The position numbers and the translations under genes were made by a program. Positions 45,346-53,433 of a stretch of 64,000 nucleotides of DNA are shown piece by piece. The stretch is from NCBI RefSeq assembly GCF_004217545.1, contig NZ_SHKY01000001.1, positions 5,642,001-5,706,000 of the forward strand. Reading direction: 5' to 3'. Source of the stretch: Krasilnikovia cinnamomea (GTDB lineage: Bacteria > Actinomycetota > Actinomycetes > Mycobacteriales > Micromonosporaceae). The notes under the pieces are model-generated. The model worked only from the letters and a program-made list of their open reading frames with translations. It ran no database searches and was not told the origin of the DNA. Each line of letters opens with the position of its first letter. Within the stretch, counting starts at the first letter, position 1.

Positions 45346-45746
45346 GAATCCGCGGCGCTGACGGCACCCCAGACACCCAGGTGTCGAAGGAACTCGAGGA
45401 AGAACCGGATGGAGGGTAGGAGTGAGCAGGCATCGCCGATCACCTCGCGGCAGAGGAACTGTGGTGTGAACATCGACATCACTGAAATTCGAGACGCAGA
45501 TGTTGCGCCCGGATACCCAAACCCGCAGGCGTCGTCACCTGATCATCGAGGTTGTCACCGTCGAGAGTGACCCAACCCGACGCTCCCACACCCTGGCGAG
45601 AGAGCGACGGCGCCCGCACCATGCTGCTGGACGGTGGTCGCCCAGGCACTCTCAATCATCAAGGCAGACTATGGTGAGGCGTTCGGCCGCCAGGCGACGC
45701 CCCCGACGGTGGTGTCGGGGGCGGCGGCATCGGTGATGGTCATCGG
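45346..45746. other. 400-bp gap between recombinase remnant and arsenic operon
   Basis: No gene can be supported. A short plus-strand open fragment (VAQALSIIKADYGEAFGRQA, about 45635-45695) may be debris. A strong hairpin at 45698-45723 ends the arsenic operon that arrives from the right on the minus strand. Confidence 0.5.
45698..45723 (-). terminator. hairpin terminator of the flavoprotein/PIG-L/peptide operon
   Basis: CGCCCCCGAC (45698-45707) and GTCGGGGGCG (45714-45723) form a perfect 10-bp stem with a 6-base loop, 23 bp past the flavoprotein stop codon on the minus strand. There is no U run, as is typical in high-G+C actinomycetes. Confidence 0.65.
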
Positions 45747-47201
45747 TCAGCCGCAGCAGCCACCGACTCCCTGGTCACCGCTGGTACCGCTGTCTGGGGC
45801 TACGGCGGTCAGGGGCACGGGGGCGGTGAGCAGCCCGCCGCTGATCCCGGTGGCCAGTCCCCGCCCGGTCGGGGTAGCGGCGGCCGGTGTGCTGCCGCAG
45901 CAGGCGTCGGCTTGCGCGCCGGGCAGTTGTTCGTCGGTGACGAGGTTGGTGGAGCACACCCCGGTCTCGGGCAGTTCGAGCTGCACGTCCCGGGCGGCTA
46001 TCCAGTCTCCGGCCAGCGCCGCCGCGATTGAGCGGGCCTGCTCGTACCCGGTGGCCATGAGGAACGTCGGCGCCCGGCCGTAGCTCTTCATTCCAACCAT
46101 GTAGTAGCCCGGCTCGGGGTGGGTCAGCTCGTCGACGCCGTGCGGCGGGACGGTGCCGCAGGAGTGCACGTTCGGGTCGATCAGCGGTGCCAACGCTCGG
46201 GTGGACTCCAGGATCGGGTCGAGGTCCAGGCGCAGCTCGGCGGCGATGCTGTGGTCGGGCCGGTAGCCGGTGGCGGCCACCACCCGGTCGGCGCGCACCC
46301 GCTGTTCGACTCCGGCGGCGTCCCGGCTGATCACCGTCACCCCACCCGCGCCGTCGTTGGCGGGTTCGATGCGGTGGGCGAGGAACTCGGTGAGCAGGGT
46401 GATGCGGCCGGCGTCGACGTGCTCACGCAGCCGGGTACCCAGCGCGCCCCGGGCGGGCAGGGCGTCGGCCGCGCCGCCGCCGTACGCGCGGTTGGCGTTG
46501 GTGGCTCGGATCGCCCACGTGATCGTCGTGCCGGGTTCGGTCTCGGCGAGGGCCGCGAGGGCGAGCAGTGTGTTGGTTGCTGAGTGGCCGGCGCCGACGA
46601 CGAGGGTGTGCACTCGGGCGAAGCGGTCCTGGTCGGCGCCGAGGACATCCGGCATGGCGCGGTTCACAACAGTGTCGGACTCGCCGTGCGCAGGCAGGCC
46701 GGTGGCGCCGAGCACGTTAGGTGTGCGCCAGGTGCCGGAGGCGTCGATGACCGCGCGGGCGGTGACCTCGGTGCCGTCGGCGAGGCGAACCAGGAACGGC
46801 GCGGTGTCGCGGCCGGCGGTGCGGACCCGGTCAACACCCACACGGGCGATGCCGACCACGCGGGCGTCATAGCGCACGTACGGTGAGAACGCGGGCAGCT
46901 TGGCCAACGGCGCCAGGTACTCGTGCACCAGCTCGTCGCCGGTGGGCAGTACATCGAGGTCGGGGGCCGCCCAGCCGGCGGCGTCGAGCAGCCGGCGGGC
47001 GGCGGCGTCGATGTTGTAGCGCCAGGGGCTGAACAGCCGCACATGTCCCCATTCCGCGATCGCTGCACCGGCGGCGTCGCCGGCTTCCAGGACGAGGAAC
47101 GGGATGTCGCGTTCGTGCAGGTGGGCGGCGGCGGCCAGCCCGACGGGGCCAGCGCCGATCACGACCACCGGCAGGGCGTCGTTTGATGCGTGGTTCACCA
47201 C
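45747..47201 (-). CDS. arsenic-operon FAD/NAD(P) oxidoreductase with Cys-rich tail
   Basis: 484 residues, GTG start with AGGGAG upstream. The N-terminal FAD fold is VVVIGAGPVGLAAAAHLHER, a second nucleotide fold is HTLVVGAGHSATNTLLALAA, and the overall plan is like flavin monooxygenases (ArsO-like). It carries a tail absent from ordinary family members: residues 431-484 contain ACCGSTPAA and end exactly in GGCCG. The small peptide encoded two genes upstream has the same CGSTPA and CCG-end features. It may oxidise or reduce an arsenical bound to the cysteine pairs. It is last in the minus-strand operon (peptide, PIG-L, this gene). Confidence 0.75.
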   Translation of the reverse strand: MVNHASNDALPVVVIGAGPVGLAAAAHLHERDIPFLVLEAGDAAGAAIAEWGHVRLFSPWRYNIDAAARRLLDAAGWAAPDLDVLPTGDELVHEYLAPLAKLPAFSPYVRYDARVVGIARVGVDRVRTAGRDTAPFLVRLADGTEVTARAVIDASGTWRTPNVLGATGLPAHGESDTVVNRAMPDVLGADQDRFARVHTLVVGAGHSATNTLLALAALAETEPGTTITWAIRATNANRAYGGGAADALPARGALGTRLREHVDAGRITLLTEFLAHRIEPANDGAGGVTVISRDAAGVEQRVRADRVVAATGYRPDHSIAAELRLDLDPILESTRALAPLIDPNVHSCGTVPPHGVDELTHPEPGYYMVGMKSYGRAPTFLMATGYEQARSIAAALAGDWIAARDVQLELPETGVCSTNLVTDEQLPGAQADACCGSTPAAATPTGRGLATGISGGLLTAPVPLTAVAPDSGTSGDQGVGGCCG

Positions 47202-47219
47202 AGTCTCCCTTGTGGGCGG

Positions 47220-47969
47220 TTAGTAGAGCAGGAGTTCGAAGGCGACCGCCGGGCGACCGCCGAAGCGCTGCCCGGCCTGTTCGGCCATGGAGGTGATCAG
47301 GGTGCGGGCGTCGGCCATCCAGTTGTCCGGGCCGAGCCCGTCGAGGTACGCGCGGTGCGCTTCCAGCGAAGCGACCGCGGTATCGAGCGTCGCGGTGACG
47401 TCGACGGCGTGGCTGGCGTACGGCGAGCCCGCTACGGCGGCGTAGCGGACCCCACTCCACGGCTCCAGGCCCGAGTCAGCGAACAGGTGTCGGTTGCCGG
47501 CGTCGCCGATCGCGTCGAGGGCGGCCCGGCCGGTGTGGCGGTGGTCCGGGGTGTTCCACCGGGGACCTGGCCAGGTGTCGTGGTGGTTGAACGTCACCAC
47601 GAGGTGCGGGCGGTGTCGGCGGATCGCGGCGGTCAGGTCGCCGCGTAGCGGCAGCCCGTACTCGATCAGTCCGTCGCGATGTCCGAGGAACTCCACGGAG
47701 GTGACCCCGACGAGGGCGGCGCTGGCGTGTTGTTCGGCCTCGCGGATCTGCGCGGCCTTGTCCGGGGCGAGGCCGTCGATGCCGGCCTCGCCCCGGGTGG
47801 CGAGCAGGTAGGAGACCTGCTTGCCGGCGGCGGTCCACGCGGCGATGGCGGCGGCGGCGCCGTATTCCAGGTCGTCGGGGTGCGCCACGATGGCGAGGGC
47901 GCGGTCCCAGTCGTCCGGGAAGGGGATCAGCTCACCCGGGCTCAGGGTGGACGCCGGTGCTGTCGTCAT
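47220..47969 (-). CDS. PIG-L family (LmbE-like) zinc deacetylase
   Basis: 249 residues from the ATG at 47969, preceded by AAGAAGG. The zinc site AHPDDLE is at residues 29-35; FNHHDTWPG and HRHTGRAA supply further ligands. PIG-L enzymes hydrolyse N-acetyl or amide bonds on glucosamine conjugates; MshB and Mca act on mycothiol and its S-conjugates. In an actinomycete arsenic island the natural guess is a role in mycothiol supply or in clearing arsenic-mycothiol adducts. It lies 32 bp after the Cys-rich peptide gene and 18 bp before the flavoprotein gene, so it shares their transcript. Confidence 0.85.
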   Translation of the reverse strand: MTTAPASTLSPGELIPFPDDWDRALAIVAHPDDLEYGAAAAIAAWTAAGKQVSYLLATRGEAGIDGLAPDKAAQIREAEQHASAALVGVTSVEFLGHRDGLIEYGLPLRGDLTAAIRRHRPHLVVTFNHHDTWPGPRWNTPDHRHTGRAALDAIGDAGNRHLFADSGLEPWSGVRYAAVAGSPYASHAVDVTATLDTAVASLEAHRAYLDGLGPDNWMADARTLITSMAEQAGQRFGGRPAVAFELLLY

Positions 47970-48001
47970 CACAGGACCTTCTTTCCGGTGTGGTGTATTG
48001 G

Positions 48002-48214
48002 TCAGCCGCAGCAGGATGCGCCGGTCGACAGGGCCTCGGTCTTGGCCTTCGGGTCGCAGCACGCGCCCGCTTCGGCGGCGGCCTGCGCGGTGCCGCAGCA
48101 CGGGCTGGCCGTAACCGCTGCCGGGGCGGTGGTGGCAGGAGTCGAGCCGCAGCCGCAGCTCGACGCGGAGGCAGCGGTGCCGGTGGTGGAGGTGCTGGTG
48201 GTCTCGGTGTTCAT
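48002..48214 (-). CDS. cysteine-pair peptide of the arsenic operon (metallothionein-like)
   Basis: 70 residues from the ATG at 48214, with GAGGAG ideally spaced upstream. It has eight cysteines at 20, 22, 39, 40, 52, 53, 68 and 69, as CGC and three CC pairs, separated by Ala/Thr-rich flexible stretches; the last three residues are CCG. No signal peptide. It is the first gene of the minus-strand operon and diverges from the double-ArsR gene. Vicinal Cys pairs are good As(III) ligands, so it could buffer or hand over arsenite. Its tail resembles that of the flavoprotein in the same operon. No named family is known to me. Confidence 0.7.
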   Translation of the reverse strand: MNTETTSTSTTGTAASASSCGCGSTPATTAPAAVTASPCCGTAQAAAEAGACCDPKAKTEALSTGASCCG

Positions 48215-48341
48215 TGCTGGGCTCCTCTGTTGGTGGTGGGTGATCGGTAGGCGGATGAGGCGGAAGCTTGTCGGATGCTGTGTGGGCGTCGGGACGCGGT
48301 TTCGGGACCTGCAGCCGCCTTCCGCTCTCATCATTTCGGGC

Positions 48342-48416
48342 TGATGCATAACTTGACGTCTGTCGAACAAGCTCTACCTTGCATCGCGATTAGATGACTG
48401 TCAAGCTAGATGCATG
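48342..48416. promoter_or_regulatory. divergent ars control region
   Basis: Between the peptide gene (minus) and the double-ArsR gene (plus). CTTGAC (48352-48357) and GTCAAG (48400-48405) are inverted copies. TGATGCAT (48342-48349) and AGATGCAT (48408-48415) flank them, the latter overlapping the ArsR start codon. No good ribosome binding site precedes that ATG, so the ArsR mRNA could be leaderless. It is likely the ArsR operator for both directions. Confidence 0.5.
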
Positions 48417-49145
48417 TCTGTTCTTTCCGTGCTGGAGGTCAACGGGGCGTCGGGCTGCTGCCCGCCGCTGTCGGAGCAGGCGCTCGCGCCGCAGGTGGCG
48501 GGGGAGCTGGCGCCGATGTTCAAGGCGCTGAGCGACCCGGTGCGGCTGCGGTTGCTGTCGTTGATCGCCTCGTCGGCCGAGGTCTGTGTCTGCGACCTGA
48601 CCGGCGCGTTCGACGTGACCGGTGCGACCATCTCGCATCACCTGCGGGTGTTGCGAGAGGCGGGTCTGGTCGACACCCGGCGCGAGGCCACCTGGGTCTA
48701 CTACCGGCTGCGCGGGCCGGCGCTCGACCTGCTCGGCGGCCTGCTCAGCACCGACATGGCGGCACCCCGCAACACCCCCAACTCCACCCCCGCGCCGGCT
48801 CCGGCCGCGCCGGTAGCGCCCCGGACGGAGCCCGCGCCCACCGTCGTATCAGCGAGTCCTGATGTGGTGCGGTTGCTGGCCGACCCGTTGCGGGCGCAGA
48901 TCGTCGGCATCCTCGCCACGGGTCCGGCCACCACCTCGCATCTGGTCGCCGACACCGGCGCTAAGCAGCCCAACGTCTCCGGGCACCTCAAGCAGCTGCG
49001 CGAGGCCGGCGTGGTGACTGCCGAGGCGCGCGGTCGCTTCACCTACTACCGCCTCGTGCCCGAGGCCCTGCAAGGCGCTGCGCAGCACCTGGCCGACCTC
49101 GCTGCGCAGGCTGCAGCCACCACCGACACCTTCCGTACGGGCTGA
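48414..49145 (+). CDS. double ArsR repressor (two winged helices in one chain)
   Basis: 243 residues. Domain 1 (about 28-110) has the arsenic sensor motif EVCVCDL (Cys58, Cys60) at the start of its DNA-recognition segment and ATISHHLRVLREAGL. After a Pro/Ala linker (118-145), domain 2 (about 148-225) is another winged helix (KQPNVSGHLKQLREAGVVTA) that lacks cysteines. An N-terminal GCCPP pair (Cys15-16) echoes the CC motifs of its neighbours. ArsR proteins normally dimerise; here one chain could supply both halves, with metal sensing in one. It precedes arsM by 47 bp. Confidence 0.85.
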   Translation: MSVLSVLEVNGASGCCPPLSEQALAPQVAGELAPMFKALSDPVRLRLLSLIASSAEVCVCDLTGAFDVTGATISHHLRVLREAGLVDTRREATWVYYRLRGPALDLLGGLLSTDMAAPRNTPNSTPAPAPAAPVAPRTEPAPTVVSASPDVVRLLADPLRAQIVGILATGPATTSHLVADTGAKQPNVSGHLKQLREAGVVTAEARGRFTYYRLVPEALQGAAQHLADLAAQAAATTDTFRTG

Positions 49146-49192
49146 GCCCCCTGGCCGGTCCGACCCAGAACAGAGGGAAAGAGGAGAAGCTC

Positions 49193-50014
49193 ATGGCAGA
49201 GCAGCACGACACCGCCGCGGACGTCCGGGAGCAGGTCCGTTCCAGATACGCGGCGGCTGCCCTGGCTGTCGCCGACAACGGCGGCGGGTGCTGTGGCACC
49301 CCGCCCACCGCCCTTGACGCCTTGGCCGCTGACCAGCGCGGAGCAGACACGTGCTGCACCAGCGCCAGCACGACCGGCGACCCGTTCGGTGCTGGCCTCT
49401 ATTCCGACGCCGACCGGGGTGACCTGCCCGGCGATGCCGTGGCCGCGTCGCTGGGCTGCGGCAACCCCACCGCCGTGGCGGACCTGAACCTCGGTGAGAC
49501 CGTGCTGGACCTCGGCTCGGGTGGCGGCATCGACGTGCTGCTGTCCGCCCGTCGCGTCGGCCCTACCGGCGCGGCGTATGGGCTGGACATGACCGACGAG
49601 ATGCTGGAGTTGGCCCGTCGCAACGCCGCACAGGCCGGCGTCACCAATGTCGAGTTCCTCAAGGGCCAGATCGAGGCCATCCCGCTGCCCGACGCCACCG
49701 TGGACGTGGTCATCTCCAACTGCGTGATCAACCTGTCCACCGACAAGCCCGCCGTGTTCGCCGAAACCTTCCGCGTGCTCAAGCCCGGCGGCCGCATCGG
49801 CGTCTCCGACGTCGTCGCCCAGGACCACCTCACCCCGCAGCAACGCGCCGAACGCGGCGGCTGGGTCGGCTGCGTGGCCGGTGCCCTGTCGATCAGCGAA
49901 TACCGCGACGGCCTCCAAGCCGCCGGGTTTACCGACATCACCATCACTGCGATCCACGACGTCGCCGACGGCATGCACTCCGCCATCATCAAAGCCACCA
50001 AACCGACCACCTGA
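49193..50014 (+). CDS. arsM: arsenite S-adenosylmethionine methyltransferase
   Basis: 273 residues with GAGGAG upstream of the ATG. SAM motif LDLGSGGGIDVLLSARRVGP (residues 106-125) and the arsenic-site cysteines are present: Cys177 in ISNCVINLSTDK, Cys227 in GWVGCVAGA, and Cys89 in LGCGNP. An N-terminal extension carries two CC pairs (GGGCCG at 33-34 and TCC at 54-55), a feature of many ArsM proteins that also recurs in neighbouring gene products. It methylates As(III) to methylarsenicals, either for detoxification or as a step to organoarsenicals. It is likely repressed by the double ArsR. Confidence 0.93.
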   Translation: MAEQHDTAADVREQVRSRYAAAALAVADNGGGCCGTPPTALDALAADQRGADTCCTSASTTGDPFGAGLYSDADRGDLPGDAVAASLGCGNPTAVADLNLGETVLDLGSGGGIDVLLSARRVGPTGAAYGLDMTDEMLELARRNAAQAGVTNVEFLKGQIEAIPLPDATVDVVISNCVINLSTDKPAVFAETFRVLKPGGRIGVSDVVAQDHLTPQQRAERGGWVGCVAGALSISEYRDGLQAAGFTDITITAIHDVADGMHSAIIKATKPTT

Positions 50015-50218
50015 CGAGAGCTGCCGGGCCAGCAGAGTCACCTGCGCCAGGCAGCGCGATCAGATGCCTGCGGTGGGCCGGAATGCCGGCCAGATGAGGC
50101 GGGTCAGTCAAGGGCATAGACCAGGCTGCCCGGAACGCATGCCTCGATCAGCGGGCGGGCGGCGAAGGCCCGGCCGCGTGCTGCCCCAAACTTGCCGGGC
50201 CGCCACTGAAGTGCGATT

Positions 50219-50584
50219 TCAGAGGGCAGCGTCATACGGATCGCGGGCTGCCAGCATGTCCGCGATCGCGACACCGCGACGGCGGGCCAGCCGGCGGCGC
50301 TGGCGCACCTGCGCGCGGGTACGCGGCCGGAACTTCGGCTGGCGCGAACAGCCGCACGTCTCGAAACCTTCGTAACGCAGCCCCACGGCAAGCACCGCCG
50401 CCACAGCGACCCAGCCAGAGGCGTTCCGGCGCCGGGGGGCGGCGAAGTCGTGGCCCGCGAGCAGCATGGGTGCACGGCAGTGCGGACATGGATGAACCGC
50501 GCCGTCCCACGGGAGTTTGCTGCTGCGGCGGCACGGCACACACACGTAATGGACCCTGTACGGGGTCTCGGCGTACCGGCACAT
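50219..50584 (-). CDS. conserved zinc-ribbon-type protein of unknown function
   Basis: 121 residues. It begins MCRYAETPYRVHYVCVPCRR and has a second CPHC knuckle, making a four-Cys zinc site. A basic C-terminal helix (RAQVRQRRRLARRRG) follows. Small proteins of this form are widespread and unannotated in actinomycetes. It is on the opposite strand to arsM and the arsR-arsC gene and is probably a bystander. The 200 bp after arsM (50015-50218) hold nothing else that I can identify. Confidence 0.7.
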   Translation of the reverse strand: MCRYAETPYRVHYVCVPCRRSSKLPWDGAVHPCPHCRAPMLLAGHDFAAPRRRNASGWVAVAAVLAVGLRYEGFETCGCSRQPKFRPRTRAQVRQRRRLARRRGVAIADMLAARDPYDAAL

Positions 50585-50659
50585 GCGGCGAGGGTAGCGA
50601 CCTAACCTCGCAAGATCATCCAGAATTGCCTCTGCGCCGACGAGCGCCCCGACACCGCG

Positions 50660-50686
50660 GTATCAGCGAATCCTGATGCGGTGCGG
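50660..50686 (+). repeat. 27-bp near-duplicate of part of the double-arsR gene
   Basis: GTATCAGCGAATCCTGATG and the next 8 bases match 48846-48872 inside the double-ArsR gene with two mismatches. In both places it would read VSA(S/N)PD(V/A)VR, the linker-to-domain-2 boundary, but here it ends at a stop (TGA, about 50699). It is probably the scar of a lost second copy of that gene. Confidence 0.6.
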
Positions 50687-50744
50687 GTGACCAGCGAGTG
50701 AACAATGTGCCCGTGCTTGCCACCCGCCCATCGGCTCAGGATAG

Positions 50745-50755
50745 ATTGAGTCAAT
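50745..50755. promoter_or_regulatory. palindrome ATTGAGTCAAT over the arsR-arsC start codon
   Basis: ATTGA and TCAAT flank a single G. The right arm overlaps the ATG at 50754. An ArsR-family operator at this position would block transcription start or elongation of the following gene. No strong ribosome binding site is seen, which fits a leaderless transcript. Confidence 0.45.
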
Positions 50756-51440
50756 GAGCGCTGAGCAGACCTCGTTGACTGGGCGGGCACGGATCCACGC
50801 CGCGCTCGGCGACCCGGTCCGCCTGGCGATCGTGGATGCCTTGTGCCTGGGCGACGCCTCACCCGGGGAGATCGCCCGCGACCTCGGTCTGCCGACGAAC
50901 CTGGTCGCGCATCACGTCAACGTCCTCGCCGAAGCGGGGCTGGTGGAACGCGCCCGGTCGGAGGCCGACCGGCGCCGCACCTACCTGCGGCTGGTCCCGG
51001 CAACCCTCGCCCTGCTGCGCCCGCCCCGGCTGCCGGAGGCGGACCGGGTGGTGTTCGTCTGCACCCACAACTCGGCCCGCTCCCAACTGGCCGCCGCGCT
51101 GTGGCGCGAGCGCACCGGCGGCCCGGTGGCCTCGGCCGGCACCCACCCGGCCCCGCGAGTTCACCCGAAAGCCGTGGCCGTGGCCCGCCGACACGGGCTG
51201 CGCCTCGACCCGGCCGGCACCACGCACGTCGCCGACATTATCGACACCGGCGATCTGGTCATCGCGGTGTGCGACAGCGCCCACGAAGACCTCACCAGCG
51301 GCACCGCCCGTCCCCGACTGCACTGGTCGGTGCCCGACCCCGTCCGGGTCGGCACCGACGCGGCCTTCGAGGCCGCCTACACCGACCTCGCCGGACGTAT
51401 CGACCGGCTCACCTCCGCCCTCCCGGGAGACCCGTCATGA
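50754..51440 (+). CDS. ArsR-ArsC fusion: winged-helix regulator joined to low-Mr phosphatase-like arsenate reductase
   Basis: 228 residues. Residues 10-85 are an ArsR-type winged helix (PGEIARDLGLPTNLVAHHVN), without an obvious cysteine metal site. From residue 98 an LMW-phosphatase fold starts: VVFVCTHNSARSQLAAALW with the P-loop C103-x5-R109, and later VCDSAHED. Fusing the arsenate-binding enzyme to the DNA-binding domain suggests direct sensing of arsenate or its redox product. It overlaps the next arsenate reductase gene (ATGA). A palindrome covers its start. Confidence 0.87.
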   Translation: MSAEQTSLTGRARIHAALGDPVRLAIVDALCLGDASPGEIARDLGLPTNLVAHHVNVLAEAGLVERARSEADRRRTYLRLVPATLALLRPPRLPEADRVVFVCTHNSARSQLAAALWRERTGGPVASAGTHPAPRVHPKAVAVARRHGLRLDPAGTTHVADIIDTGDLVIAVCDSAHEDLTSGTARPRLHWSVPDPVRVGTDAAFEAAYTDLAGRIDRLTSALPGDPS

Positions 51441-52099
51441 CCGACCTCAGCGCCGCCCCGTCCTGGCGACGCGACCTGTCCATCGACCAGCAACTCGCCC
51501 TCACCACCGCCGCGACCCGCCTCGCCGCCGAGTTCGACGGCATCTACGGCACCGAGACCATCGAACGGTTCCTGCACTCCAGCTACGACCAGTTCGCGCC
51601 CGCCAGCATCCCGCACTTCCTGCCGCTACTCGCGGAACGCTTCGCCCGGCAACGCCTGCAAGCCCTGGCCCGCGTCGAAGGCCACCACCGCGACGGTAAA
51701 CCTGTCGTGCTGTTCCTGTGCACCCACAACGCCGGCCGCTCCCAGATCGCGCTCGGGTTCTTCACCCACCTCGCCGGCGACGCCGCGATCGCCTGGTCCG
51801 GTGGCTCCGAACCCGGCACCGAGATCAACACTGCGGCCGTTGCCGCGATGGCCGAACGCGGCATCGACATCTCCGGCGAGTACCCCAAGCCCTGGACCGA
51901 CGAAGTCGTCCGCGCCGCCGATGTCGTCATCACCATGGGCTGCGGCGACGCCTGCCCGACCTTCCCCGGCACCCGCTACCAGAACTGGGACGTCGACGAC
52001 CCTGCCGGCCTCGACGTCGCCGCCGTACGCCCGATCCGCGACGACCTCGAACGCCGCGTCCGGGCACTGCTCGAAGACCTGCACGTACCCGCCCGCTGA
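51437..52099 (+). CDS. arsC: arsenate reductase (low-Mr phosphatase fold) with N-terminal three-helix domain
   Basis: 220 residues. Residues 12-80 form a helical dimerisation-type domain (LALTTAATRLAAEFDGIYGT). The catalytic domain starts VVLFLCTHNAGRSQIALGFF with C95-x5-R101 and has the redox pair in MGCGDACPTFPG (C169, C173). Actinomycete enzymes of this type use either thioredoxin or mycothiol/mycoredoxin to reduce arsenate to arsenite. Its start overlaps the ArsR-ArsC fusion stop. The aquaporin-like gene follows 67 bp later. Confidence 0.9.
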   Translation: MTDLSAAPSWRRDLSIDQQLALTTAATRLAAEFDGIYGTETIERFLHSSYDQFAPASIPHFLPLLAERFARQRLQALARVEGHHRDGKPVVLFLCTHNAGRSQIALGFFTHLAGDAAIAWSGGSEPGTEINTAAVAAMAERGIDISGEYPKPWTDEVVRAADVVITMGCGDACPTFPGTRYQNWDVDDPAGLDVAAVRPIRDDLERRVRALLEDLHVPAR

Positions 52100-52166
52100 C
52101 CCGCACCGTTCGGGGGCGTGGCAAAGGCCGTGCCCCCACCCCCGCACCCTTGGAGAACCCGTCCTC

Positions 52167-52925
52167 ATGAATCCTGTTGCGACCTGGCGGCGCCTGCTCG
52201 CCGAGTTCGCCGGCACCGCACTGCTGGTCACCGCCGTCGTCGGCTCCGGCATCATGGCCACGCAGTTGTCACCCGGCAACGTCGGCCTGCAACTGCTGGA
52301 GAACTCGACCGCGACCGCGTTCGCCCTCGGCGCGCTGATCCTCACCTTCGGGCCCGTGTCCGGGGCACACTTCAACCCGGTCGTGTCCGCCGCGGACTGG
52401 TGGCTCGGCCGCCGCCACGGCACCGGCCTGACCGCGGGCGACCTCGCCGGCTACACCGTCGCACAGATCCTCGGCGCCATCAGCGGGTCGATCCTGGCCA
52501 ACGCGATGTTCGACCTCGCCCCGGTCAGCATCTCCACCACCACGCGGTCCGGGGCGCACCTGTGGCTGGGCGAGGTCGTCGCCACCACCGGCCTGCTCCT
52601 GCTGATCTTCTCCCTCGTACGCTCCGGCCGCGCCTCCGTGGCACCGGCCGCGGTGGGCGCGTACATCGGCGCGGCGTACTGGTTCACCTCCTCCACCAGC
52701 TTCGCCAACCCGGCAGTCACCATCGGCCGCATGTTCAGCGACACCTTCGCTGGTATCGCCCCCGCTTCCGTGCCCGCCTACGTCGGCGCCCAGGTTGTCG
52801 GCCTGCTTGTCGGCCTCGGGCTGATCGCCGCGCTGTACCCGCACGCGGGTATCGCCGCGGACGCCGTCGTCGTCCCGCACGCCAACAGCGATCCGGCTGC
52901 CGAGCCTGCTCGCAGCTCAGCGTGA
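52167..52925 (+). CDS. aquaglyceroporin-like (MIP) channel of the ars operon
   Basis: 252 residues, six membrane helices. The two pore half-helices carry HFNPVVS (NPV, residues 70-72) and FANPAVTIGR (NPA, 181-183). In most MIPs the second motif is NPAR; here the filter Arg position is Val, which widens the pore. MIP channels in ars operons (AqpS/ArsZ type) let arsenite or methylated arsenicals leave the cell down their gradient. It lies between two arsenate reductase genes, so arsenite made from arsenate could exit through it. Confidence 0.88.
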   Translation: MNPVATWRRLLAEFAGTALLVTAVVGSGIMATQLSPGNVGLQLLENSTATAFALGALILTFGPVSGAHFNPVVSAADWWLGRRHGTGLTAGDLAGYTVAQILGAISGSILANAMFDLAPVSISTTTRSGAHLWLGEVVATTGLLLLIFSLVRSGRASVAPAAVGAYIGAAYWFTSSTSFANPAVTIGRMFSDTFAGIAPASVPAYVGAQVVGLLVGLGLIAALYPHAGIAADAVVVPHANSDPAAEPARSSA

Positions 52926-53019
52926 GTACCTCTGTCGACCACACCGTCGCGGCCCCCGGGTTCGCGGCGACGTCCTTGCCCGCGTATCGAGATCATCATC
53001 TGACAGGAGTCAGCAAGCC

Positions 53020-53433
53020 ATGAGTCACAAGCCGTCCGTCCTGTTCGTCTGCGTCCACAACGCCGGCCGCTCCCAGATGGCCGCCGGGTGGCTGCGCCAC
53101 CTCGCCGGTGACCGGGTCGAGGTCCGCTCTGCCGGCTCCGCCCCCGCCGACACCGTCAACCCCGCCGCCGTGCAGGCCATGGCCGAAGTCGGCATCGACA
53201 TCACCGACCAGCGGCCCAAGCTCCTGGAGGTCGACGCCGTGGAAGCCTCCGACGTCGTGATCACCATGGGCTGCGGCGACGCCTGCCCGATCTTCCCCGG
53301 CAAGCGGTACGAGGACTGGAAGCTCGAGGACCCCGCCGGGCAGGGCATCGACGCCGTCCGTCCGATCCGGGACGAGATCAAGAACCGGATCGAGAAGCTG
53401 CTCGCCGATCTGCTGCCGGTGAGCCGGCCGTGA
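53020..53433 (+). CDS. arsC: arsenate reductase (low-Mr phosphatase fold)
   Basis: 137 residues, standard length. P-loop VLFVCVHNAGRSQMAAGWLR with C11-x5-R17, and MGCGDACPIFPG with C85 and C89. It reduces arsenate to arsenite using thioredoxin or mycothiol-type donors. Its stop overlaps the GTG of the following thioredoxin reductase gene, an arrangement that would supply the electron donor if that gene were intact. ACAGGAG lies upstream of its start. Confidence 0.92.
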   Translation: MSHKPSVLFVCVHNAGRSQMAAGWLRHLAGDRVEVRSAGSAPADTVNPAAVQAMAEVGIDITDQRPKLLEVDAVEASDVVITMGCGDACPIFPGKRYEDWKLEDPAGQGIDAVRPIRDEIKNRIEKLLADLLPVSRP

